A DNA stretch of 64,000 nucleotides from Pseudocitrobacter corydidari (GCF_021172065.1 NZ_CP087880.1:4440583-4504582), one strand, 5' to 3'; numbered from the stretch's first letter, positions 30,090 through 40,851 are shown. Notes: generated from the letters alone by a model not told the origin. Made by a program: numbers and translations.

Positions 30090-31463
30090 TTAAACTGTGG
30101 GTTGCGTTTCGGTAAGCGCAGCGGCTTTTTCTGCGACCATATGATTTCGTGCCCGACGCCAGGTCAGCAGGACGCCAGCCATGTAGATCACCACAATCAC
30201 CGCAAAACCAACCACGTTTTGCCAGGTGAAGAGTTGAATCAGCAGCCAGGTGATTGGTGAACCACCTTGATCCATAGAGGCCACCATGCCGCCCTCTTTC
30301 AGCGCACCGGCGTTAGCGGCAAGTTGCGTATGCAAACCGATGGTCTGCGTGGCTATCCATAAGGTGATCCCCATAATGATGACGCCGGAGATCAATGTGC
30401 GGAACAGATTGCCCTGATGCACTGCCACGGCCATCGCCACAAAGAAGCCGATTGTCGCCAAATCACCGAAAGGCAGTACCTGGTTACCTGGAACCACTAC
30501 TGCTATCAGAATGGTCAGCGGAATAAAGATCAGACTAGCCGATACCACCGATGTGTGACCAAGCAGCAACGCGGGATCAAGACCGATCAGGAACTCCTGG
30601 CCGCCGAACTTCGCTTGCAGGCGTTTACGTGCCTGTTTCGCGATAGGCGTTAAACCATCCATAATTGGTTTGATGACTCGGGGCATAAGCAACATCACAG
30701 CCGCCGTTTTCACCGCCAGCTGCAGCACGGCTTTCAGGTCATAACCGGCCAGCAAACCGATCACAAGCCCCATGACGAAACCTACGGTAACGGGCTCACC
30801 AAAGGGGCCAAAACGTTTCTGGACATCATCGGCGCTAAAGTGAATACGATTTAGCCCTGGGATCTTGTCGATGATGGTATCGATCAGAACAGCAATCGGC
30901 CCCAGATAAGCAGACGAACCATGAGGAATAGCGATACCTTCCAGACCAAAAAAGTCGCGTGTATCTTTGGCAAACCAGTCACCCAGTTTGTAGACGAAGG
31001 CGGCATGTACGATGACGCCCAGCATACCGATCCAGTAAGAACCTGTTGCCAGATGCAGCATCGCCCCGGTAAAGGTCATATGCCAGATATTCCAGATATC
31101 GACATTCACCACCCGCGTCATACGCGTTACCAGCATCAGAATATTGACCGCGATGGCAACCGGAATGGCGATCAGCGCGATCTGCGAGGCCCAGGTCATC
31201 GGTGAAGAACCCGGCCAGCCGACATCAACCACATGCAGGTTAATTTCGAATTGTTCTGCCATGGCTTTCGCTGCCGGGCCAATGGAGTCCAGCATCAGGC
31301 CGATCACCAGCCCAATGCCGACAAAACCAATACCAATATGCAGCCCTGACTTAAAGCAGTCCCCGAGTTTCATCCCCAGCAGTTTTGAGAAGATGATGAT
31401 CACCAACGGCAACATAACCGTGGGGCCTAAGTCGAGGATATAACGCATTATTTCGCTAAACAT
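30090..31463 (-). CDS. gatC: Galactitol PTS permease IIC component
   Basis: This is the membrane channel of the galactitol phosphotransferase system. The 457 residues (451 in E. coli) contain many hydrophobic segments and begin MFSEIMRYILDLGPTVMLPLVII. The GIAIPHGSSAYLGP segment (about 187-200) and the C-terminal tail rich in charge are as in GatC. It starts 6 nt after gatB and works with GatA and GatB. Confidence 0.94.
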   Translation of the reverse strand: MFSEIMRYILDLGPTVMLPLVIIIFSKLLGMKLGDCFKSGLHIGIGFVGIGLVIGLMLDSIGPAAKAMAEQFEINLHVVDVGWPGSSPMTWASQIALIAIPVAIAVNILMLVTRMTRVVNVDIWNIWHMTFTGAMLHLATGSYWIGMLGVIVHAAFVYKLGDWFAKDTRDFFGLEGIAIPHGSSAYLGPIAVLIDTIIDKIPGLNRIHFSADDVQKRFGPFGEPVTVGFVMGLVIGLLAGYDLKAVLQLAVKTAAVMLLMPRVIKPIMDGLTPIAKQARKRLQAKFGGQEFLIGLDPALLLGHTSVVSASLIFIPLTILIAVVVPGNQVLPFGDLATIGFFVAMAVAVHQGNLFRTLISGVIIMGITLWIATQTIGLHTQLAANAGALKEGGMVASMDQGGSPITWLLIQLFTWQNVVGFAVIVVIYMAGVLLTWRRARNHMVAEKAAALTETQPTV

Positions 31464-31469
31464 GGCGTA

Positions 31470-31754
31470 TCACCCCACCAGAATATGCAGAATTTTTTGC
31501 TGCAATGCGTCAATACCCACGCCTGAGACAAAAGGCATACCGTGAACTACCGGAATATCACCAAAACTCCTGTCTACCCGTGCGGTAGTACAGATAAGAT
31601 CTGCACCATCCATATAAGTTTCAATTTCAGTAACCCGACATTGCACCAAATCGAGAGTGATATTGTTTGCTTCACATAACTCTTTAATCTCTTCCGCTGC
31701 CAGAGTTGAGGTAGCGACAGCACCACCACATGCGACAATCACTTTACGTTTCAT
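31470..31754 (-). CDS. gatB: Galactitol PTS IIB component
   Basis: The 94-residue cytoplasmic IIB protein carries the phosphoryl-accepting cysteine as Cys9 in [13 protein letters not shown]. The fold is like PTS IIB of the lactose/galactitol group. It receives phosphate from GatA His62 and passes it to galactitol entering through GatC. Confidence 0.94.
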   Translation of the reverse strand: MKRKVIVACGGAVATSTLAAEEIKELCEANNITLDLVQCRVTEIETYMDGADLICTTARVDRSFGDIPVVHGMPFVSGVGIDALQQKILHILVG

Positions 31755-31783
31755 AGGGTATTCCTTTTATTATCAATTTATTA

Positions 31784-32248
31784 TCAGACCCGAGCACCGT
31801 TCTCAGCCGTAAGGACTTTGTGCTCAAAGCACGACGCCAATCCGGCATCCGGGGCGCTCAGTAAGGCTTCTATGGTGTCCGGGGCTTGTAATGCCCCGAA
31901 CAGACGGCGCAGGAGCTGCAGTTGCGCCGTCGGGTTTTCAACAATTAAAGCGATAATGAGCGAGACGGGGATTTCTGCGTCATCATCAGCTTGTTGAAAC
32001 ATCACCGGAGTGTCCGGTCGAATGAGGTAGATTGCGGGTGATTTCGCATGAATCGCTTCGCAGTGGGGGATTGCCACGGCATGGCGTTCCAGTGCTATTC
32101 CGGTCGGAAAGGCGGCCTCGCGTTCCAGCAAAGCCAGCGGATAACTTTCATGAACGACACCTTGCCTTTGCATCTCTTCGCCAATGTGTTCCAGTGCCTG
32201 CTGGCGTGATGCGAAGTGAATACCGGTGCGGACAAAAAGCTGGCTCAT
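31784..32248 (-). CDS. gatA: Galactitol PTS IIA component
   Basis: The 154-residue IIA protein of the fructose/mannitol type has active-site His62 in AIPHCEAIH. It is slightly longer than E. coli GatA (150). Its ATG overlaps the gatZ stop by 4 nt (ATGA), so the two are translationally coupled. Confidence 0.93.
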   Translation of the reverse strand: MSQLFVRTGIHFASRQQALEHIGEEMQRQGVVHESYPLALLEREAAFPTGIALERHAVAIPHCEAIHAKSPAIYLIRPDTPVMFQQADDDAEIPVSLIIALIVENPTAQLQLLRRLFGALQAPDTIEALLSAPDAGLASCFEHKVLTAENGARV

Positions 32249-33519
32249 ACAGACTCCTCAGCAATACAGCCAAAGCGGTAGGCACGCAGAACATCCTGGA
32301 TTTTGTCGATAATCAGGTTATGCGGCGTAGCGGTCAGCGCTCCATCTGCAAGGCGTTCGAACTGCACGGGCATGTACTGACTGAGCAATCCCAGCGGCAG
32401 ATCGATGTGGTTTAAATTGGCGATCATTTTCTCTACGCTCTGGCGAATGCGTGGATGCGGCCAGTAATAGCGGATTCGATCGGAGAGGCTGAAGTGAATA
32501 TCGACCATCGCCTGGCTCCAGGTAGGGCGGTAGTACTTTTTCCAGTAGCCTGGTTCGTTGAGCATTACTTCATCGATAACTTCCATCACGCGGCTACGTT
32601 GTTCTGGCGATACCAGTTCATTTTCCATTTGCGCAAGGGCAAATACGGCTTCACGCAGGGCGAAAGTGAGGGCTGGGCCCACTTTCAGGATGGCGTAATG
32701 ATCGCGAACGAGGGCGCGGTAGGCCTGGCGAGTTTGGTAATCGGTGGAGTGTGCTTCATATACCATCGGCGTCTCTTTGATCCATGCGGAGAGCGCCTGT
32801 GCCGCCTGCGGCTGATAATGAATAATCTGGGTATGATCAAATTCAACGCCCGGCTGCACCACAATGGCGATCACGCGCGATAATGCTTCTTCCAGCCCTG
32901 ATTCACGAAACGCGATTTGGTGAGTTTCCAGCGTACGGGCAGCATCGACTTCGCGGGTGACATGAACGCTGCCGATGGTGCTGGCTTCGCCGCCAGGAAC
33001 AGGCACTTCGGTGCCGATGACATAAGTCAGATGGCGTTTTTGTTCTTCGTTTGCGGTCTCTTCCGCTGCTTTACAAAGCACAGCGGCACGGCGTGCAACG
33101 ACCATCGGATCCAACGGTGTTGGGTCATCTGCGCAGGACATTGACGCGTCCAAGTGAATTTTGCTAAAACCAGCGGCGACATACGCCTTTATTAACTCAA
33201 CCGACTTTTCCATTGCTGCTACTGCCGGTTCGTTCTGCCAGCAGTTAGGCCCCAAATGATCGCCACCAAGAATCAACCGCTCACGTGGAAATCCCACTTC
33301 CTGAGCAATGCCATAAACAAAATCACGAAAATCAGCCGGTTTCATTCCGGTATAACCACCAAACTGATTCACCTGATTGGATGTGGCTTCAATCAATACT
33401 TTGTTGTCTGTGTTGAGATCGAAAAGCAGAGCAGATTCGATAACCAGGGGATGAGCAGAACAAACTGAACAGATGCCCAGATGTTCTCCTGCTTTATGAC
33501 GAGCAATTATTTCTTTCAC
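32245..33519 (-). CDS. gatZ: Tagatose-1,6-bisphosphate aldolase subunit GatZ
   Basis: GatZ is the chaperone-like subunit needed for full activity and stability of the GatY aldolase. The start is GTG 33519, after GGAGATAAAA, giving 424 residues (420 in E. coli). A much longer open stretch upstream contains operator-like sequence and is not coding. Recognisable segments: [22 protein letters not shown] near the N-terminus, [15 protein letters not shown], and [11 protein letters not shown] (about 87-97). KbaZ is a close paralog, but the gat context decides the name. It is the first gene after an internal terminator/promoter gap. Confidence 0.92.
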   Translation of the reverse strand: MKEIIARHKAGEHLGICSVCSAHPLVIESALLFDLNTDNKVLIEATSNQVNQFGGYTGMKPADFRDFVYGIAQEVGFPRERLILGGDHLGPNCWQNEPAVAAMEKSVELIKAYVAAGFSKIHLDASMSCADDPTPLDPMVVARRAAVLCKAAEETANEEQKRHLTYVIGTEVPVPGGEASTIGSVHVTREVDAARTLETHQIAFRESGLEEALSRVIAIVVQPGVEFDHTQIIHYQPQAAQALSAWIKETPMVYEAHSTDYQTRQAYRALVRDHYAILKVGPALTFALREAVFALAQMENELVSPEQRSRVMEVIDEVMLNEPGYWKKYYRPTWSQAMVDIHFSLSDRIRYYWPHPRIRQSVEKMIANLNHIDLPLGLLSQYMPVQFERLADGALTATPHNLIIDKIQDVLRAYRFGCIAEESV

Positions 33520-33529
33520 TTTTATCTCC

Positions 33530-33645
33530 GAGTTCTTTCGTTTTTCTTCTTCGAAAGAATTTATAGGCTTTCGTAATGTTATTTTGTGATTTTGATCTGA
33601 TAAATGAAAGTTGCGAAAGAAAATGTAAGATGACGAAAGGGTGTG
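33530..33645. promoter_or_regulatory. Probable internal promoter/operator region for gatZABCD
   Basis: There are several CTTTCG/CGAAAG motifs: CTTTCGTTTTTC near 33535, CTTCGAAAG near 33550, CTTTCGTAATG near 33570, CGAAAGAAAATGTAAG at 33614 and CGAAAGGGTGTG at 33634 (20 nt from the last). They match the motif at the gatR and gatY promoters, which suggests a third site for the same repressor. Confidence 0.5.
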
Positions 33646-33671
33646 TGATGTCTGTAATTTCACTTTGTCAT

Positions 33672-33699
33672 GAAAAAGCGTACCCGCCGGAGCGGGCAC
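33672..33699 (-). terminator. Terminator after tagH
   Basis: On the minus strand, GTGCCCGC TCCG GCGGGTAC is followed by GCTTTTTCA. It separates the gatY-tagKTH unit from gatZABCD. Confidence 0.75.
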
Positions 33700-33716
33700 G
33701 GAGGAACAAACAAAGG

Positions 33717-34523
33717 CTAATTAAACAATCGGGATAGCCAACTGCGCTTTGGCTGCATGACTTCTGGTGGTGGGGTAACGGGAACGGTGATCATCTCGCC
33801 TGCACCAGAGGCAATAAGCTCCCCAATTTCACGTAGTGCCTGCTGTGCATCTTCGCCCTGCGCCCGGAACAACAAGCGATGCCCCTTTTTCGCGCCGAGC
33901 GACACCACCCGCATCAGGTTTTTTCCGTCCACCGGGCCGGAGGCGTTATCCAGGTTCTCTACCGTAATTTGGCTTTCAAACTGTTTGATAAACTTCACCA
34001 ACACCGCACTGGGTCTGGCATGTAAACCATGCGGATTATGGATGACAAACGTTGCCTGCTCACCCTCCTGCAACTCCACTTCTGCTGGCGTATTGGTGGT
34101 CGATCCAGTCAGTAGCGCTAAAACCTGACTGGGGGATTCGGCTTTAGCCAGTGCTTGCGGAATAGCGTCATCGCTGAGCACGCGAGTCAACTGGCGCAAA
34201 ATCTCAAGATGTTCATTGGAGCGCGCGGCAATTCCAGTGACCAGATACGCGGTATTGCCGTCACCCCAGTCAACACCGTGGCGGAAAACAATTACCTTTA
34301 CACCGGTTTGTAATACCGCATCGCGAGATTCCGGCGTACCGTGTGGGATCGCGATTCCATTTCCCAGATAAGTGGAAATCTGTGCTTCGCGATCCAACAT
34401 GCCGCGTAAATAGTCAGGCGTGGTATTGCCAGCCGCCGAGAGCTTTTCCACCACACGGTACAGAGCGGTGACTTTATCGAGGCGCTCATCGCTGATAAAA
34501 ATATCGTGTTCACAGAGCTGCAT
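33717..34523 (-). CDS. tagH: PTS IIA-HPr fusion protein (tagatose system)
   Basis: This 268-residue fusion has a fructose-type IIA domain (1 to about 143, active His61 in AIPHGTP) and an HPr domain (about 156-245, active His168 in HGLHARP), joined by a Gln/Glu-rich linker. It resembles FruB (FPr) of the fructose system without its middle domain. The regulatory Ser of HPr is replaced: the segment reads GKNLMRVVS. It overlaps tagT by 14 nt. In Salmonella and Klebsiella this gene at the same locus is called tagH, for D-tagatose uptake. Confidence 0.85.
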   Translation of the reverse strand: MQLCEHDIFISDERLDKVTALYRVVEKLSAAGNTTPDYLRGMLDREAQISTYLGNGIAIPHGTPESRDAVLQTGVKVIVFRHGVDWGDGNTAYLVTGIAARSNEHLEILRQLTRVLSDDAIPQALAKAESPSQVLALLTGSTTNTPAEVELQEGEQATFVIHNPHGLHARPSAVLVKFIKQFESQITVENLDNASGPVDGKNLMRVVSLGAKKGHRLLFRAQGEDAQQALREIGELIASGAGEMITVPVTPPPEVMQPKRSWLSRLFN

Positions 34524-35937
34524 TCTGACCTCCAGCCTTTACAACAGGAGTTGTATTGACCGCATTTTTGCGTACAGCCCACAACCGCCATAGGCCAAGC
34601 ATTACTGCGCCACATGCAGAGCCCGCAACAATACATAACACCCAGGCCAGCGGCTGACTCACCAAAGGTAAAATTAAGAAGCCGCCGTGAGGAGCCGGAA
34701 CCTGAATACGCAAGCTGTAGCTAAGTACCGCAGAAATGCTGGAAGCAATCATCATCATCGGGATGACACGTAAAGGATCTTTCGCTGCGAAAGGAATTGC
34801 GCCTTCAGTGATGTGTGTACAGCCGAGGATATAGTTAACCATGCCTGCGGCACGTTCTTCCTCGCTAAAACCTTTTGGAAAGAAGGTGGTCGCCAGAGCA
34901 ATTACCAGCGGTGGAGTAATACATGCGGCAGACACACCAGCCATAAAGTAGAAGTTGCCCTGGCCCAGTAAAAGCGTGCCGGTGACATAAGCGGCTTTGT
35001 TTACCGGGCCGCCAAAGTCAAAGGAGCACATTGCACCCACCACAATACCCAGCAATATTGGATTCGCTTCCTGTAGCGATGCCAGCCAGTTCATCATGCC
35101 ATTATTGATAGCTGCAACAGGTTGCCCAAGCAGCGACATCAACACGCCAATAACCAGTACGCCAATGAGTGGCATAATAAAAATCGATTTCAGGCCTTCA
35201 TACTGACGCGGTAAGCCTTCGAGTCGGTTCTTTACCCATAACATCAGGTAACCGGCGGCGAATCCGGCAATTATCCCACCGAGGAATCCTGCGCCGGTAG
35301 CATTTGCCAGTAAGCCGCCGACAAATCCAGCCACCATCCCAGGTCTGCCCGAAATAGAGAATGCAATATAAGCGGTAAAGACCGGAACCATGATCGAAAA
35401 GGCTTGCTGACCAATTTTCATTAGCATGGCGGCGGTTGCATTGTATTCAGCTGAATTAGGATCAGCGGAATAAATCCCCCATAAAAACGACACCGCAATT
35501 AATATGCCTCCGGCAACCACAAAAGGCAGCATATTTGAAACACCACTCATCAGGTGCTTATAAATTTGTCGCCCCAATGATTCTTTTTCGATAATTTCCG
35601 TGCTGGTAGTTGATTCGCCTTTACGTATTGGGGCTTCACCATTAATAACTTTGTTAATCAGCTCCGCAGGATGATGGATTGCTTCTTTTACCGGCACTTC
35701 AATAACCGGTAAACCATTAAAGCGATCAGGTAAGACATCTTTATCTGCCGCAATAATGACTCCGGCAATATCGACCAGATCAGCAGGTTGAATAGCATTT
35801 TCAACGCCACTGGCACCATTTGTTTCAACTTTTATTTCGACAGATAATTTTTTCGCGGCATTTTTTAAGGCTTCTTCAGCCATAAATGTATGCGCAATAC
35901 CGGTAGGGCAGCCGGTCACTGCAATGATCTTTTTCAT
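34510..35937 (-). CDS. tagT: PTS IIBC component, fructose family (tagatose permease)
   Basis: The 475 residues comprise an N-terminal IIB domain (1 to about 100) with phospho-Cys10 in TGCPTGIAHTFMAEEAL, a short linker with RKGEST, and a IIC membrane domain (about 125-460) with KDPLRVIP and HGGF typical of fructose permeases. By homology and locus this is the tagatose PTS permease of the gat-tag cluster, producing tagatose-1-phosphate. A fructose-like substrate cannot be excluded from sequence alone. Confidence 0.82.
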   Translation of the reverse strand: MKKIIAVTGCPTGIAHTFMAEEALKNAAKKLSVEIKVETNGASGVENAIQPADLVDIAGVIIAADKDVLPDRFNGLPVIEVPVKEAIHHPAELINKVINGEAPIRKGESTTSTEIIEKESLGRQIYKHLMSGVSNMLPFVVAGGILIAVSFLWGIYSADPNSAEYNATAAMLMKIGQQAFSIMVPVFTAYIAFSISGRPGMVAGFVGGLLANATGAGFLGGIIAGFAAGYLMLWVKNRLEGLPRQYEGLKSIFIMPLIGVLVIGVLMSLLGQPVAAINNGMMNWLASLQEANPILLGIVVGAMCSFDFGGPVNKAAYVTGTLLLGQGNFYFMAGVSAACITPPLVIALATTFFPKGFSEEERAAGMVNYILGCTHITEGAIPFAAKDPLRVIPMMMIASSISAVLSYSLRIQVPAPHGGFLILPLVSQPLAWVLCIVAGSACGAVMLGLWRLWAVRKNAVNTTPVVKAGGQNAAL

Positions 35938-35963
35938 AAGCAGACCTTATATTGTAATTTAGC

Positions 35964-36878
35964 CTACAGCTTTCTGACGTGGATTTGCGAAAGTAAGGTT
36001 TCTATTGCCGCAAGTTGGCCTAATCCGGCAGAACTTGCGACATCAGCGCCTGTTGCACTGGCAAGAGATAAGGCATATTCCACTTCTCCTGTAGATAACC
36101 ACTGGCTGAGAAAGGCAGCCAGTGCGGCATCGCCTGCACAGGCGGAACTCACCAGATCAACCGTTGGCGCGCTACAAAACCAGTAATCGATCCCATTGGA
36201 GAAATACATTCCTTTAGCACCAAGGGTTAGCAGAACATTTTGTGCACCAAGTGCATGTAAAGTGGTAAGCGTATTTTTCGCATCATTGTCGTCTAAGACA
36301 GTTAAACCGAATATTGCTTTAACCTCTTCATCATTGGGTTTAATTAATAACGGTTTGAACTCCAGTAACTGACGTAATGATGGATGACTAATATCTAAAA
36401 TCACGCCGATATCTTTTTGCTGACAAATATGCATTATTTCTGCGTAAAAGCGGCTTTCAATACCTTGTGGCAGACTGCCGCTTATCACCAGATATTCTGC
36501 ATCGGGCAGTTGCGAAATAATCGTGATGATTTGATGTTTACATTCATCTGGAATATATGAGCCAGGGTTGACGAGTTTATACTCCTGCTGACCGTCATGA
36601 ATGAAAATATTAATCCGCGTTGGTTCATCTACCCATGCTGGTGTAACTGGCATTTTTCGGGTACGCAGGCTTTCAACAATATAATGCCCGGTGAAACCAC
36701 CAAAAATGCCTAATATATGCGCAGGTATTTGAAAGTGATCCAGGACCAGCGCAACATTTACCCCTTTGCCATTCGGGCAAAACTCGGTGTGGTGAGTGCG
36801 ATTGACAATATTTGGCTGTAAAGGATCGCTAAATATATTCATATCGATCGCGCTATTAAGCGTTAGCGTGTAGATCAC
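35964..36878 (-). CDS. tagK: PfkB-family tagatose-1-phosphate kinase (1-phosphofructokinase-like)
   Basis: It is related to 1-phosphofructokinase and would make tagatose-1,6-bisphosphate for the GatYZ aldolase. The start is GTG 36878 (MIYTLTLNSAIDM) with GAGGAATCGCCA before it, giving 304 residues. PfkB features: PNGKGVNVA (35-43), SGSLPQG (133-139), and the catalytic Asp250, here in SACAGDA rather than the usual GAGDS. It begins 10 nt after gatY. Substrate assignment is from context. Confidence 0.8.
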   Translation of the reverse strand: MIYTLTLNSAIDMNIFSDPLQPNIVNRTHHTEFCPNGKGVNVALVLDHFQIPAHILGIFGGFTGHYIVESLRTRKMPVTPAWVDEPTRINIFIHDGQQEYKLVNPGSYIPDECKHQIITIISQLPDAEYLVISGSLPQGIESRFYAEIMHICQQKDIGVILDISHPSLRQLLEFKPLLIKPNDEEVKAIFGLTVLDDNDAKNTLTTLHALGAQNVLLTLGAKGMYFSNGIDYWFCSAPTVDLVSSACAGDAALAAFLSQWLSTGEVEYALSLASATGADVASSAGLGQLAAIETLLSQIHVRKL

Positions 36879-36888
36879 TGGCGATTCC

Positions 36889-38077
<1,189 letters not shown>

Positions 38078-38911
38078 GTGGCAAAACCATCTACCAGCCT
38101 GTTGAAAAGGCGTCTGGACATTGCCGAAATCGTCCGTAAAAACGGCGAAATAAAAGTAGACGATTTGGCTGAAATGTTATCGGTTTCAGGGGTGACGATC
38201 CGTAATGATCTCAATTACCTGGAGCAACAAGGCTATCTGAAACGCTCCTTTGGCGGAGCGATTTACACGGCCCAACCCGTCAGAGCAGCGGTAAGCCATG
38301 AAGTGGTGCCGTCGCAGGCGTTAGAGCATAGCGTAGAGCTTGAACTGGCTAAGCAAGTTGCCCGTCTGGTCTGTGACGACGATACCGTGTTTCTTGGGGC
38401 CGGAGAGGTGTTGCGTAAAGCGCTTCCTTTCCTGGGCGATTATCGGGATCTGTGCCTTATCATCAACGATCTTAGCCACGTTGCACCGGCGCGTGACTAT
38501 ATCGATGGGGAAATTGTGTTGTTAGGCGGTGTACTGGGACGTAGTGGTCAGGCGCTGGGGGGCGAAATTGCCATCCAATCTTTGCAACAATTTCAACCGT
38601 CATGTTGTCTGGTGATGGTGGACCATATTAGCGAGGATGGCACACTCAACGTAAAAAACGAAAGTGCAGCTGCTTTGCTAAGTGAATGCCTGCGCCTTAG
38701 TGGACAGAGTATTGCCGTGGTGGCGCAGCGTCCGGTTCAGGATGCGGCGCGTTATCCGGTAGGAAAACTGAATACGCTGAGCGCGATTATTACGCCGCAG
38801 ATTGTCGCCGCGGAGTACCACTCACGGTTTCTGGCCGACGGCTTAACCAACAGCTATACCAATAACGAATGTCTGACCTGGATAAACCCGGCCCTGCATC
38901 AGGCAAGATGA
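38078..38911 (+). CDS. DeoR-family transcriptional regulator, unknown ligand
   Basis: The 277 residues begin with a winged HTH (about 24-62: IKVDDLAEMLSVSGVTIRNDLNYLEQQGYL) and continue with a DeoR sensor domain (about 80-245). The usual DSGSTT phosphate loop is replaced by LGAGEVLRKAL, so its ligand may differ from that of typical DeoR proteins. The start is GTG 38078 with AAAAAGG before it. It is 10 nt from the kinase gene downstream and divergent from gatY. It probably controls the kinase, and possibly gat/tag. I cannot name its inducer. Confidence 0.8.
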   Translation: MAKPSTSLLKRRLDIAEIVRKNGEIKVDDLAEMLSVSGVTIRNDLNYLEQQGYLKRSFGGAIYTAQPVRAAVSHEVVPSQALEHSVELELAKQVARLVCDDDTVFLGAGEVLRKALPFLGDYRDLCLIINDLSHVAPARDYIDGEIVLLGGVLGRSGQALGGEIAIQSLQQFQPSCCLVMVDHISEDGTLNVKNESAAALLSECLRLSGQSIAVVAQRPVQDAARYPVGKLNTLSAIITPQIVAAEYHSRFLADGLTNSYTNNECLTWINPALHQAR

Positions 38912-38921
38912 AGGACAACGC

Positions 38922-39869
38922 ATGAACATAACAATCGCAACATTGGGTGAATTGCTCGTCGAGTTTCTGGCAAAAAAAGAGAACCAGGGATTTTCCTCAC
39001 CGGGGGAATTTTGGGGGCCATATCCCAGTGGGGCGCCCGCCATATTTGCCGATCAGGTCGCTAAACTTGGTTTTCGTTCATTGTTGTTTAGCTGTGTTGG
39101 CAACGATGCCTTCGGCGTTATGAATATTACCCGTTTATCGCGCGATGGCGTAAATGTCCAGGGGATTTCCGTACTGCCCAATGCTACAACGGGAAGTGCT
39201 TTTGTCAGCTACCGAAGCCAGGCCCAGCGCGATTTTATTTTCAATATGCCGGACAGTGCCTGTGGTTTGCTCAGTGCCGATCACCTTGATGAAGCATTGC
39301 TCAGGCAATACAGCCACTTCCATATTATGGGGTCGTCATTATTTTCGTTTCGTTTGATCGACGCCGTACGCAAGGCGATTAGCATTGTAAAAGAAAATGG
39401 CGGCACTATTTCTTTCGATCCTAATATCCGTAAAGAGATGCTAAAAATCCGTGAAATGTCGCAGGCCTTTGAATACATTCTTGATTACACGGATTTCTTC
39501 CTGCCAAGCGATGGCGAACTGGATTACTTCGGCCTGAGCAAATCTCGCGATGAAGAGAAAATTGTCGCAAGGCTTCACAAGCGTGGGATTGCCCATGTCA
39601 TCATTAAACGCGGCGCCCGTGGAGCCAGTTACTACTCAAAAGACGAACAACATCATGTGGCTGGTTATCCGGTGGAGGTGGTTGATCCTACAGGCGCTGG
39701 CGACTGCTTTGGCGCAACCTTTGTCAGCCTGTTTCTTGCGGGATATTCCGTACCAGATGCCTTAGCTCATGCTAATGCGGCAGGATCGCTGGCTATCTCT
39801 GCGCGTGGGCCGATGGAAGGTACGTCCACGCTGGAACAAATTAAAGAATTAATGAGGCAGCAGAATTAA
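38922..39869 (+). CDS. PfkB-family sugar kinase, unknown substrate
   Basis: This ribokinase-type kinase has 315 residues, with an N-terminal substrate segment GELLVEFLAKKENQGF (8-23) and a C-terminal DPTGAGD motif (255-261; catalytic Asp261) in the usual position. KdgK, fructoselysine and tagatose kinases are of this type. It is co-directional with the DeoR gene (10-nt gap) and ends at a hairpin terminator. Next to a tagatose/galactitol cluster, a ketohexose such as tagatose is a reasonable guess, but nothing in the sequence proves it. Confidence 0.78.
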   Translation: MNITIATLGELLVEFLAKKENQGFSSPGEFWGPYPSGAPAIFADQVAKLGFRSLLFSCVGNDAFGVMNITRLSRDGVNVQGISVLPNATTGSAFVSYRSQAQRDFIFNMPDSACGLLSADHLDEALLRQYSHFHIMGSSLFSFRLIDAVRKAISIVKENGGTISFDPNIRKEMLKIREMSQAFEYILDYTDFFLPSDGELDYFGLSKSRDEEKIVARLHKRGIAHVIIKRGARGASYYSKDEQHHVAGYPVEVVDPTGAGDCFGATFVSLFLAGYSVPDALAHANAAGSLAISARGPMEGTSTLEQIKELMRQQN

Positions 39870-39913
39870 GTAAAGAGGATTATTTCCCGTGCTTATTTGT
39901 GAGTCGCATTTTA

Positions 39914-39937
39914 AGACATGGCCCTAAGGCCATGTCT
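39914..39937. terminator. Hairpin terminator between the kinase gene and yhaV
   Basis: AGACATGGCC CTAA GGCCATGTCT is a perfect 10-bp stem between convergent gene ends. Its 20-nt core, ACATGGCCCTAAGGCCATGT, recurs at 40855-40874. Confidence 0.75.
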
Positions 39938-39941
39938 TATA

Positions 39942-40415
39942 TTATTTACGTTTCGCGCTTGTCAGGGCTTCTTGCAGAAGACTTTCCCAATCGGCGGGTG
40001 GGTGCCCCTTCTTCAACATTTTGCAGAAGGTGGTATAAGCGTCACTCTTTTTGCCGTAGCTTCTGAGCGTGTGTTCATCGTTCATCCACCCCAGGATGAT
40101 AACTCTCTCTTTTTCACTGTACCGGAAAAAGAGTCGATACCTTCCCGCGCCGAATTTAGCTCTCGACCAATCTTTATGATTACCTGTTCCTAACGTCTTC
40201 CCATGACGAAATGATGGTGATGAAGGAGAGACGGTGATGTGTTCCTCAATAACTTTGTGTACAACGGCCAACAGCCTGGTGGCTGCTTTCTTTTGATAAT
40301 TCTCAGGATCCTTTCCCTTTAATATCTCGACATCTTCAACTAAAGCATCATAAGTTTCCTGAAAGCAGGGATGAGCGTAGAGCGCCCAACCATTCACTTT
40401 ATGCGGAAAGTCCAT
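39942..40415 (-). CDS. yhaV: Ribosome-dependent mRNA interferase toxin YhaV
   Basis: YhaV is a RelE-superfamily toxin that cleaves mRNA and inhibits growth unless bound by PrlF. The product is 157 residues (154 in E. coli), with MDFPHKVNGWALYAHPCFQETYDAL at the start and the WSRAKFGAGRYRLFFRY beta-sheet core at about 90-106. ATG 40415 shares one base with the prlF stop (TGATG), so antitoxin and toxin are translationally coupled. A TTG one codon upstream is an alternative. Confidence 0.93.
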   Translation of the reverse strand: MDFPHKVNGWALYAHPCFQETYDALVEDVEILKGKDPENYQKKAATRLLAVVHKVIEEHITVSPSSPSFRHGKTLGTGNHKDWSRAKFGAGRYRLFFRYSEKERVIILGWMNDEHTLRSYGKKSDAYTTFCKMLKKGHPPADWESLLQEALTSAKRK

Positions 40416-40750
40416 CAATCGTCGTCGCCAATCTCATCATCGATATTGATGTCCATACCAGACACCAGAGTTCTGCCCTGATGCATATCGAATGGGCGTA
40501 ATTGTTGTGGATGGTTCTGGATGTCGGTGTCCAGAAACTGTAAGAAAGCCTTCATGGTGTGATCCTCCTGTTCATCTCCCACACGGCTCATGAGCACTTG
40601 CCCCCCAGGCAAAATGTCATACTGGATACTGTCCTCGCCGGGCTTGAGTTTCAGCGCTTCACGTACTGGCGTGGGTAGGGTAGTTTGACCGCGCACAGTG
40701 ACCTTAGATTCAGTGGTCAGCACGGCGTCAGAACGAGCATAAGCGAGCAT
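40415..40750 (-). CDS. prlF: Antitoxin PrlF (SohA), AbrB-like
   Basis: PrlF is the 111-residue antitoxin of YhaV. The swapped-hairpin AbrB/MazE-type DNA-binding segment is near the N-terminus (VLTTESKVTVRGQTTLPTPVREALKL, about 10-35). The acidic C-terminus (MDINIDDEIGDDD) probably contacts the toxin. As with other antitoxins it is expected to repress its own operon with YhaV. RBS AGGTGATTTT precedes ATG 40750. Confidence 0.93.
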   Translation of the reverse strand: MLAYARSDAVLTTESKVTVRGQTTLPTPVREALKLKPGEDSIQYDILPGGQVLMSRVGDEQEDHTMKAFLQFLDTDIQNHPQQLRPFDMHQGRTLVSGMDINIDDEIGDDD

Positions 40751-40851
40751 AAAATCACCTGTTCTTTACAACATTAATTCTGGCTAAATTATAGCCGCTG
40801 AGCAGGGTAATGCAAATGCATTATTAGCGCGAAGTGAAATGCGGGGCAATA

